A DNA stretch of 64,000 bases from Arcuatula senhousia (lineage: Eukaryota; Mollusca; Bivalvia; Mytilida; Mytilidae). Below are positions 49,801 to 61,800 of this stretch, one piece after another. The stretch is from contig OZ020309.1 in the NCBI GenBank assembly GCA_963971305.1, positions 18,655,001-18,719,000 on the forward strand, written 5' to 3'. Below the pieces are notes generated by a model that saw only the letters and a list, made by a program, of their open reading frames with translations, was not told the DNA's origin and ran no database searches. Each line of letters starts with the position of its first letter. The stretch's first letter is position 1. Made by a program: the position numbers and the translations under genes.

Positions 49801-52800
49801 ACTGACAGACACGCAGACAGGACAAAAGCTTGTCTCCCAACAAAGTGGATGGAGACATAATTTATTAGAGATCCTCAAGTTATATGATTCTAATATGTCT
49901 GTTCTTGAAAACACAAAAGAAATTTTCATGATTCATTAATTGGCAACACATGTCTTATGAAACAATTACGTTTGTGTTATCTTTTATGTTTAATACTAAA
50001 TATATCTGTTAAGTTATTTTGTTAACATTCCATGTTGCTATATTGTATCTTGGTTTTTTAAATAGACATCCATCTTTTCAAAATTCAATGATATTTTACT
50101 GCTCTAGAAATAACAAGCAAATACATGTGTAATCATAAAATTTTACGATTCTAAAATAAATTTTCTTACAGTGAATTCTTTGGTGTGTTTGTCTATGATT
50201 TTCTGTACATTGATCTGTTGCTCCGACTCATCTGAGGTGTGTTTGACTTGGTCCTGAGCTTGTTGTATCATGTCTGCTCTCAGCTCTGTCAATGCTTTAC
50301 TCAAAGCCTGAAATAGACAAGCATTATAAATATTATCAATAACATTTTCATAACATTTCTATTACATGAAAATTACAATGTACAGCTAACAGTTCAAACA
50401 TGAACATTTTTATCACCATATTTGACAACCAATAATCCAAATATTGACATGCTTCTTTTTAATGCACATTATGCGTTTAGTTTAAATGATTTAGGCAGGA
50501 AACTAACAACCATGGAGAGGTAACTGACAAATCTAATTACATACAGGTGAGCAAGCTGTTTCTGTCATTAACAAAGTAAGGCCCAACACTTGCTGCATTG
50601 TTTGTTAATGTCACACAAGTACAAGTACATAAAATTCCAAAATAAATTAATTACAAATATTTCATCATATGCGCCTTTAAAATCATTATAATCTCTTTTA
50701 ATAATTTGTGTACAAAATTCTGCATATATCCAATGTTATTTCCCTTTCAATGCCAGCTAATTCTTCAGTCTGTCCACCAGGTTTCTCATGGTTGTAATAG
50801 GTGCCCTATCATTCTATGCCCTATGTGTTTATCTAGATTTTTAATATCAAATTTTATATTTCATACCTGATATTGTTTCTCTTTCAATGCCAGCTGATTT
50901 TTCAGTCTGTCGATCAGATTTTTCATGGTTGTGGTAGGTGCCCTATTATTCTGTACCCAGCCTGTTTTTATCAAATTCGAATTTCATACCTGATGTTGTT
51001 TCTCTTTCAAAGCAAGCTGGTTTTTCAGTCTGTTGCCCATTTTTTAAAATGTTGTGGCAGGATCCCTATTATTCTGTTCCCTACCTGTTTTTCTCAATTC
51101 ATTAAACATAAATCTTAAATTCCATACCTGATGTTGTTTCTCTTTCAATGCCAGTTGATTTTGCAGCGTGTTGACAAGGATTTTCAAGGTCGTAGTAGGT
51201 GCCCTATTATTCTATGCCCTAAATGTTTTCTCAACTTTTTAAATATTAAATTCAAATTCCATACCTGATGATGTTTCTCCTTCAATGCCAGTTGATTCTT
51301 TAGTCTGTCGACCAGACTTTTCATGGTCGTGGTAGGTGCCCTTTTTATTCTATTCCCCAAGTGTTTTTCTCAATTCTTAAATACAATTTATCAAATTCCA
51401 TACCTGATGTTGTTTCTCTTTCAAAGCGAGCTGGTTTTTCAGTCTGTCGCCCATTTTTTAAAATGTTGTGGCAGGATCCCTATTATTCTGTTCCCTACCT
51501 CTTTTTCTCAATTCATTAAACATAAATTTTAAATATATACCTGATGTGGCTTCTGCTTCAATGCCAGTTGATTTTTCAGTCTAATAACCAGTATTTTAAT
51601 GGTTGTAGTAGGCACTAGATTTTATTTTTCGTCTACTTTTTTTTTTAATATTCATATTTCATATCCATATTTCATACCTGATGTTGTTTCTCCTTCAATG
51701 CCAGTTGATTTTTCAGTCTGTCGACCAGGTTTTTCATGGTTGTGGTGGGTGCCCTATTATTCTGATCCTTCAGTGTCTCGACCTCTTGATTGAGGAGTTC
51801 TATCTCCTTCCTCATGTGTTCAATCTGCCTCTTGTGGTCATCAACCTCCCTCTCTTTAAGTTGAGACTGGGTTTTAATTTCACTACTCAGTCTGATAAAA
51901 CAATAAATGACTTAATGGTATTTGAGATTTCTTGTTTTATTTAGTATAATTTGAAGATGTAGTAAGCAAAAGAAATCATAATGGTTGTTAATGACCATTG
52001 AAATATATCTTGTTTAAATTTGGATAGTTAGAAGATGTATTGAGCAAAATAAACCAGAATGGTTGTAAAAATTTGTGCTCCATTCAAAATGTTTGAAGGA
52101 TGATAAAACTTTGTAATGGGGTCGGGTAGGAGGAGGTCTCATCCCGCAATCCCCTAAAAATAGATAATAAATCTGGCTTTCCCAGTAAAACAATAGAGCA
52201 AAAAAACTTTAAAATTCTCTGCCATTTTTGACATTGTAGTTTCTGAATAAAATATATTTGATGTAAAAAAAGAAGGATATACACATGTACATGTTTCTTC
52301 ATTTGTACAATTTAGAAAATTTGTTGGCCATCTTGAATTTACCTCAAGAATATGTTGACAATATGTCTATCAGGAAATTGTTTGCTGCACTGTCTCTATG
52401 ACATTCTATCTTATTCAAAAATACATGCTTTTTTTCTTTGACACAAGCACTTTAATAGCACATATATAAAAAGTTTTATATCTTTAATATAAGGTTTTAC
52501 TGTGGATTCATTTATTTTCGTGGGTACCAATATTTGTGGTTTGACGAAAAAGTATCAGTTCGTGGATTCTTAAATTCCTGATTCTAAAGTCCTCTGGATA
52601 AAGATCAATGTTAAATTTCCTGTTCCATGGGTATTAAATATTGTTGGTTAAGCCCACCCACAAAAACCACAAAAATTGTACCCCCATAAATAATAATGAA
52701 TGCACAGTATTTAAACTTACACATCTTTGTCTGAAGCATGTTGTTGAGTAGTTTGCTGTATTTTAAGACGTAGATTTGTGATTTCATCGTCTTTCTGTTT

Positions 52801-55800
52801 AATCTTTGTACTCATGGCAGCCATGGCATTGTCCTGCTCAGCAACAGTATCTTCTAGTTCTCTCAATTTTCCAAGCTTAGAAAAGAAGATAAAAATTTAA
52901 AACTGTGTAACCTAGCTCAAGTCCATCAAATAATTCACATTGTTTCTTATTAATTTCTATAATAAAACTAAAACTGTGTAGTTAACTAAGGGTACCAAAA
53001 ACCAACCCCAATCTTTATTCTGGGCTTTATATTAGATTAATTCCAATTATCCCCCCTGAATGATATTATAGGAAAATGAAATTTTATCAACCACATCTCC
53101 CTACCATGTTTTCATACATGTAAAGTTTCATGAAATTCAAAATGGTTTAGGAGACATTGTGCTTACTAGATATATGTACAGATATGTCATATTGGCTAAA
53201 AATTAAAAAAAATAACATTATGTACATGAGATAGTTGATGTACAGTAGTTGCCATACCTGTTTGCTTGAAGCTGGCTGTATATGTTGCTTAGTAATCAGT
53301 TCTCTGGCAGCATCTTTGAATTTGTTGAACGCAGCATCTGTGTTCATGTGTATCTTCTCCTGCATGTTCTTGAGATCTTGTTCATGTCGTTTGTTCATCT
53401 CCATCATGTCCTCACGAGCCTGGTTCAGAAGTTCCTGATATTTGGCAATTGTTTCTTCCTTCTGATTGATTCTTGCCTGAATTCAAAGAGAGAGATGATA
53501 ATTATAAATGGGTTAAAAAGTAAACACCCCCCGTTTCTTTTTAAGTGGGGCTATAGCAAAGAAATAATTGAATAACATCAAATTTTACACAAAGGAACTT
53601 GCTTCTTGTTGTCTGACTTTTTCTTGCCATATCTTTTAAAAATATTTTCAGGTTTATCTCATAAAATCAGTCAAAAGTAAATAACTGTAAGAAGGTATAC
53701 AGTATCAATATTGAATAACTTGTAGTCTTGTTTTTAGTCAAAATCATAAATAATGTTGATAAAACCTTTTATTTCACACAAGAGTACATTATTAAATCAT
53801 TTGAAAGACACATTTTTATTTTACCTTTTGAATGTACAAGTATTTGGTTCTTTTCATTGTAATGAGCTCATTCATTTACCTATTATCCTTGCTACTTTTC
53901 AAATAAAACAAAACAATACTATTGAGATTTTTTACCTGTAAACATTGCAATAATATTTACAGAATGTGAAGCTTAATGACCATTTTCTATTATCCATGCA
54001 ATTGCAATATTCCCTATTTGAAGTCTTTGGGTACAAGTGCTTTTCTTTCAATACTTTTGGTTTTCAACCCTGCAATGTTTTGATTCAAATGCTGCTGATG
54101 AGAGGTTACTCATTAAAATATACATGTACATATGCTACATAAACAAATTAACAGTTTTTATCCCACTTTGGTATTAAATGAGCAAGGTTAACTCATAAGA
54201 ATCTCACCTGTAAACTAGCAATTGTAGACTGTGCAATCTTTATAGAATGTTCAGATTTATATTCTTTGTCCTTAGATGATTTCTGTTGCATGGCTTCTGT
54301 AACCTTTGTTGTGGCGCTGATGATGATTTCATCTCTGTCGGCAGTGGCTGGCATCCTAAGACGTAACTCAGCAATCAACTTGTCCCTGGCAATTATGGTC
54401 TGTTCAGCTTGTCGTATTTGTTTTTCAAGGTCTTGGTTTCTCTGCAAAAGAATAATCAAAGTTAAAATTTATAGAAATTAAAGAAATTCACCATGAAAAT
54501 AAAAAAAATGTCTTATATACAAATGTAATTATTGATCATAATTGAAAAATAATTTAACAGAACAAGTTTGCCTTAAAAACTTCTTAGATTTACAGAAATT
54601 TCAGATCTTGATTTCATGCATGGTTTCACTGGGGACATGCAATGTGGAAAATGGAAAAAACAGATATTGTTCATCTTAATCTAAGATTAACATCTTTTAT
54701 AAAACAGGGTGTTAGTTCTTAATTTACAAAGTACAAAGATCAGTCAATAAGCTTCAGAAAATAAATTCTTAAATGCAACTTTGTGTGAATGAATTGACAA
54801 AAGGAACAACAACAGATTCTAGGTCCCCTGACCCTTGAGTGGAAAAAAAATTAAGGCCACTTTTTGAACAGGAAGTGGATGAGCAACAGATCTGAAAATT
54901 CAATCTACCACATGCAACCCTACCTGAAGATACATACCAAAGGCCTTTGATTAAAAGTTGCTGAGAAATCTGTAATGGAAAACTTTTGAGACAGATCCCC
55001 AACATTTCTATCTCCCCTTTTTGTTGCAGGGAACAAAAAAGTCCCAATCAATATTGGCACTAATGAGATGCTTAAAAATATCAAATTTCCCCTACTGACC
55101 TTCTTAAGTACTTTAGATTCTGCCTGTGTATCTAGAATGACCTTGACATTGCTCTTGATGGTAGTAATGGCTTCCTCTAATTGGTTGGCAACAGGAAGCT
55201 TGGAGTCTGGTAGTGATCCTAGAGCTTGTTCAAACTGAAATATACAAAAAGAAATTAGATACTGGTTTTCAGACTTGCAGAGACATTTGATTTTGTTCGA
55301 ACTGGTGGCAAGGATCCCCAAGGTTGTTTTATTAATATCAGGGATAAACAGCAGCCATATCACAAAAATTCGTAGACGTAAAGTCAGGCGTGAATAATGT
55401 AGACACCAATGGGAGGTACGACATAAGTTAGGTTTACAAACTTTTGTAAATAAGTGTCCAGGACCATAGAAGATACAAAGCCTTTCATATTTCAAGTATG
55501 AAGTACCATCAGTTACATGCAATACAAAATGATACATAATTCCCCCCCTCTTTTCTCAAAAAAGTGTAAGTTGCTGGTTGTTTTATATGTTTTTTTTATG
55601 TACATGTAAATACATTAGTATTTTCCTGAAAGTAATTAAAGTCTTCAGAATTGAATGCCACTTTAGTATGTTCTGATCAAGCAAGTACAGTGTGTTTTTA
55701 CTTGAGATGCAGCACCAGCAATTTCTGAAGATTGACTATCTAGTCTACTTATAGTTCTCTCTACTTCACACTCTCCCCTATCATAACTAATGAATACTGA

Positions 55801-58800
55801 GTGTTATACTACAAACCTTTGATGCAGCACCAGCAATTTCAGCAGCCTGACTCTCTAGTCTTCTGATAGTTCTCTCTACTTCACACTCTCTATATCCCCC
55901 TATCATAACCTATGAGTACTGAATGTTATACTATAGACCTTAGATGCAGCACCAGCAATTTCTGAAGCCTGACTTTCTAGTCTACAGTAATGTCTCTCTA
56001 CCTCACACTCTCTGTTTATCCCCCTATCATATCTAATGAATACTGAGAGTTATACTACAAACCTTAGATGCAGCACCAGCTATTTCTGCAGCCTGACTCT
56101 CCAATCTACTGATGGTTCTCTCAAGTTCAACTTCTCTATGCTCCCATCGTAACTGCTTCTCCTCAAACTCCTTTAAAAGAAATTTAAACATTTCTAATAA
56201 ATACATGTATATGAGATCACAGAATGCAATATAATAAAGAGTTATAAAGAGTATTGGTGTTCTATTTTGTTATTTTGTACAAGAATGGAATTCCAGGGTC
56301 CCCCGCCAGTGAAGCAAAAATTATCGAACACGGTTATGATATAAAGATTTTGTAGACGTTGCTCCCAGGTTGTTGTCATCACTCAAGAAATTTTACGGAC
56401 GACATCATGTGCTTGTATACAAATACGGGATTTCTATCTCTCAGATGAGCACAGATGTTGGTTTGACATAAAGTTTTGTAATGTCATCCTTTCCGGATTT
56501 GACCAACACTTAATCGATCTTTGGCAACGTGACGGGTGTGCTATAGCAAGCAGGAACTGCTTACTCTTCCGGAGCACCTGAGTTCACTCTCGTTTCGACT
56601 TGAGTTCGTGTTGCTGAATGCGGTTTTGTTGTTACATGTATGTGTGTGTGTGTTTTATGTTGTTATGTGGTTTGCTTTGTTGTGATGATTTTTTGTCTGC
56701 GGGTTTTGTCTTTGTCTTTACGGTTTTATGATACTGATTACCCCTTTGGTACACCTTTGCTTCTTTTGTATAAATTATATGAAAATCTGTCATTATCTGT
56801 AGGGATGAGAGTGCTAACAAGGTCTGTTTTGTCAAAAAAAAAACACAGTCTTTTTTATAATCAAAGTCCCATAACTCCTACAAAATTTATCAAAAAATGC
56901 TGATTTTTGAACTTACCCAAGGTATTAGTGATAAACATTTGGTATAAATTTCATGAAAATTTGACAGAATTTGTAGCCTTAAGAGCGCTAACAAAAATGG
57001 TGACCGATGGACAAACGGACGCCCGGCATTTCTATGTCCACGCTAAGCCTTGCGGCGTGGGACAAAAAACATTATCAGCAAATAAAGATAATTGCTAACT
57101 AGCTATAATTCTTATAGCAAGCAGGTCAACAGGAGGTCCTGACTTGTCCCCAAAATGTCAGGTAGTAGAAATTTTTTTGGATGCCATGATCTTCAGCATA
57201 TACATTTTAGCCAAATAACCAATTTTCATGCAAATCACACAAAGTTGAATTTTTAGCCTTTAGCCGCCAATAAACAGAAATATTTTGTTTATAGCGCCAT
57301 GATTATCAGCAGACCAGCTTTACCTGAATAACACATTTTCAAAGATAAACAAGAATATGTCCAAAAGACATAATGCCCCTTCTCTAAACATTCTTTTTTT
57401 TCTGCAATCACTAAAGCATCAACATGGTTGCTATTAAGGCACTTGTGACGTTGTCATTCAGAAGGAATGGACTTAAACTTAACCATTAACGGAAAATAAA
57501 GGTCAATGCCAGCATCCGAAGCATGCATTGTTCTAAGCATCACTAGGTGCACGTACCCTACCAATATGGTTGATGTGGCACTTGTCAGTAAGTGGGAATA
57601 CACTTTAACCATTTTTCTGTACATGATCATTCATGCGGAAAATAAAGTCACATCCAGCATCCGAAGCCATTTTGTAATGGAGGTCACCTTGAAAAATTAT
57701 AAAACATTGTGCACATCTCCACATGGCATCCTTTGTAAAAGAATAATTTCCAATAGCAAAGAAATTTCTTCTTGCACAAATCCATAAAATGTACTTCATT
57801 AATGTAAAGTTTGATCAAAATCTGATCAGAGAATAAGGAGGAGTTGCACTTACAAGAAATGTAATCAGACAGACAAGGTGGTACCTACATAGCCCGAAAT
57901 CTTGGTTTGCAGGGGGGGGGGATAATAACTTTACCTTAGTTTGATGAACAGCATCTGTTTCCAAGTCTCCAATGTTGGCTTCATTAGATCTGATCACACC
58001 TTCTAAGTACAGGATCTATAAAACAACAGAATAATTCATTTAATGCAGCAAAAAATTAGTTATGCACATAAAATAAGTTAGATATGCTTTCTAATTTTTG
58101 AAATACATATCTGATTCAAAATGACATTTTCAATGCTTAATAAATGCATTAAACTCTGTTATGGTAATTATGAATGAATAATTGAAATTAAGATTCTTGT
58201 TCAAAAGTTGTTTGTAAAAGTCATCTTGCAAATAAAGGTCAACAAAATTGTCAAAAATAACCCGTCAATTTATAATGGGTTTAGAATGTTCATAAATTCA
58301 TGAAGGGAACTGAACATCCAGTTTGGTTTCGACCAACTTCTCATTTCTATTTCTTAGTTTTCCACCTCGACTACATGTTTCTCATCCTGATATCATATCT
58401 ATTTTATCATCCTATTCATGTCCATGGTCCTTATACAACCTATATAGTGTTTCTTGAACTTAAAGTTCCATCTCACTCACTCAGTTCTGTTTAGATAGGT
58501 TCTGTTACAAAAGTAGAGACAATAAATGTGAGAGGTTTTAATAGATTCCCAAATTTCAATTAACAATTTGCCTTTGTGAATTCTGTGAAAGTCTATTTTT
58601 AATAATTTTTTATTCTTTATTTCCCTCCAAAAACAACAAACCTGTTGTTGATATTTAGAGTTGAGTCTCTTATGTTTGAGTTCCTCAATTCGGACAGCAT
58701 CCATCTTGGAATGCCACTCCATGACCTTTGCCGCCCCTCGGCCATCTTTAAGTGTGGCCAATAGATCCTGTAGGCTCTTCTGCTGTAGTTCTGAGATTGC

Positions 58801-61800
58801 CAGCTTTTCTTCTAATTCATATCTCTCTTCTCTGACCTAGGGAATAAAAACAAGATAAAAGTTAGTTTAACTTAGAAGAACAGAGGTTTTTAGGTCCCCC
58901 TGATTTTGGTGGTCTAAAGGGCATAAACTCCATCAAAATTGTGTAGGGGATGGAAAAAATGGAGCACATACATGTACTTCTAGAAAACAAAAATAGAATC
59001 ATACGAGAATTCTGATTTAAAACACAGCATCATTTTAACAAGAATATGTTCAAAAGATATAATGCCCCATCTTGCAACATTTGGGACTGACGGACAGATG
59101 AACTGTAAAAAAAAAAAACTGCTGGTAATGATAACTTTTCTCATCAGATATAAAAAGTTATGACATTAACTGTCCATAAAGAATTTAATTCTAATGTTCA
59201 AAGATGATGCAGGGTCTGATATGGATTTACAGTGGTGCCAACATTTCATCACGAAAATGCATGAGATTTGGTAAAAAATCAAAGATCAAAGGAAAAAAAA
59301 ACAAGATCTAAGGAATTTTCCAACAAATTGAGATCAAAATGCATGATTCTCACTCAAAATCTGTGAGACTTGACAACACTGGATTTAGAGAAATAATTGA
59401 AATAATTTAAAGACCTTAAAATACAATGAATTTGATCTAAAAAAAAACAAAAACAAACAAAAAACAATAGCATGACTGTTTTCCATACTTTTTTCAGTTC
59501 CATTTCTAACTTGCTCTTATCCTGTTGTAGTTGCATCATATTCATGGAGAACTTCTCCTGTCTTGTCAAAGGTATAGCACCGGCAAACTGTAGTCTTAGG
59601 TCCTGTAAATTCTTCTTTAGGTGATTAGCTTTATCCTGAGCCTCTTTCCGGCTGTGATAAATAGTCTGACTCTTTTCGTCCAGTTTCTGTTCCAATCGTA
59701 AGACTAATGCTTCTGTCTTTGAGACTTTTTTTCTGACCTCTTCATATTTTTTCACAGCGGTTCCTTCACTGACTTGAAGCTGTACAATATGTCTGTGAAG
59801 TTTTCCTGAAGAAAAAAGATAGGGAATGTTACAACAGTTATGTTTACTTTACCGTTGTCACCCAAAGGCGGATTTGGGACAGGCATGCCAAGTGCACACC
59901 CTCCCGTTTGACAGAAAAATTTGTTTACGAACTGTATGAAACAAGAGGTCCCAAAAGATTTTTTTCAATTGCACGCCCTCCCGTTTGAAAATTTCTGGAT
60001 CCGCCACAGTTTCCATTTTGACTTCTTTTACTCCCTTTAATCAGTATATGTTATTAAATTATATATATTTGTTTACATTCTGAAAGCTAAACACTTCAAT
60101 GAATAAATAATTCAAACATTCATGGTAATTTTATCAGTAATTTCATTTCTATAGTTCTCTAGGTTTTGCACAAAGCTATTTCAATTGTTTTTTTTTTAAG
60201 AAAAGAACGCATAAAGTGCACATAAGTATATATTTTTTTTACAGATGAGCATATATTTTTCCATGCAGAAAGGTCCATATATGCTGGAAAATAAATGAGA
60301 GTAATTTAACAAAAAGTAGGTCAAATTACATGACCCAATTACAAGTACCTACAAAACATTTAAATAACATATGACTTACCAATGATAGTTTTTTCATCAC
60401 TCTGTATCTGAAAGTCCAGTAGCTGTTGTCTGAGTGAAGCATTCTCCTTCTCTCGTGATAACTGGATCGTTTCTAAAGTTTTCACCTGTGATGTGGCCAC
60501 CTCTGAGATTTCCTGAAACATACAAAATAAGTTATAGAATTTTTGAAACCTGCTTCAGAGCAGGTAATATTCGCGGTGTGCAAATTTCGCAATTTCATAC
60601 CAAATGACCAAGTTGTTATATGCGTGGACATTTATTTCGCAATTCAATAATATTCCAAATACAAATTCATGTTGATTCTATTTTACGCGGGTTCTAAATT
60701 TTGCGATAGAGTAAAGATAAAATTAGAACCTCACGAAAATTTGCCGCTATATGGTATTTTTACCTTCAGTTTAGAGATTTCCTGTTTCAGTTTGATTTCT
60801 TCTTCCTCCAAATGTGAGATTCTCTTCCTGTCATTGTCACTTACTTCCTTAGTTACAGAATCTACAAAATACAAGTAATATGTCAAGCAAAAAGAGGTGA
60901 CAAAAATACTAACAACTTGACATACTGTAGGAGCAGAATTATTTGTAAGGATTTAAATTTTGTTTATTTTGTGGGTAAGAGAAATCCTCAAAATAAAATC
61001 CCCAGAATTCAAAATATTTAGTTAATGTGTATAACAAAATTGGCAATGAACAAAAATTTGTCCCCACCAATTCAGTTTTGTGCTCTTAACCACAAAATTT
61101 TATCCCCACGAATATAAATGCATATACAGTAAAACAAGTTCTGGACTGCAAAAATGAATTTCAACATAAAGTAAAACACCTCAATAAACGAAACCTCTTT
61201 GGTCTGAATAATTTATTTGATATAGACATGTATTTGGCTTATAAAGGTTTAAATGTCTAAAAACCTAAAGAAGGGATTTGAAAACCTGTTTTGGTTTTCA
61301 ATTTTTTTAAGGGCTAGGATACAGCAGGTTACACTGTATGACCAAATTTGCATACTTTCCACAAATACTTTCAGTTTAACCACAATGCACTTCAAAATTC
61401 GATTGTATTCCAATACATTATTTTTTTGTTTGTTTCAGGTTGGCATGCTCTATAGAGTGATAAGTAGATAAAACATTGACTGCCTTTTAAAATTGTTTGT
61501 CTGACATCTATAGAGTTTTTTCTTATTATCCACTTACTTGTAAGTTCATCTCTTAGTTCTCTTTCAATCTTCTGAAGTTCTAAGTTTGACCTTGTTATCT
61601 GTAAGATATAATATTTATTTAGAAATGAATTGACCAAAATTTCTTGGCAAAATGTTTAAGAATCTTTTAAATTTTCATTTTATTTTTTAATTTTATGAAA
61701 CCAAAAATAGCTATGTACAAGTAAAGCTTTCAGCTAGCCCACAAAAGGATACCCTGGCTTCATAATGACCACTATGATTAAACAAAAGCCAAATCATCTC

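Noticed and set aside
50730..51677. Treating each array unit as a confirmed CEP290 exon
   Set aside because: Acceptor contexts are purine-rich, two units contain a stop and one is shifted by a base; the annotated exon chain is fully in frame without them.
50873..51944. Plus-strand ORFs with VFQSV and HGCGRCP repeats
   Set aside because: Antisense shadows of the exon-14 array of CEP290.
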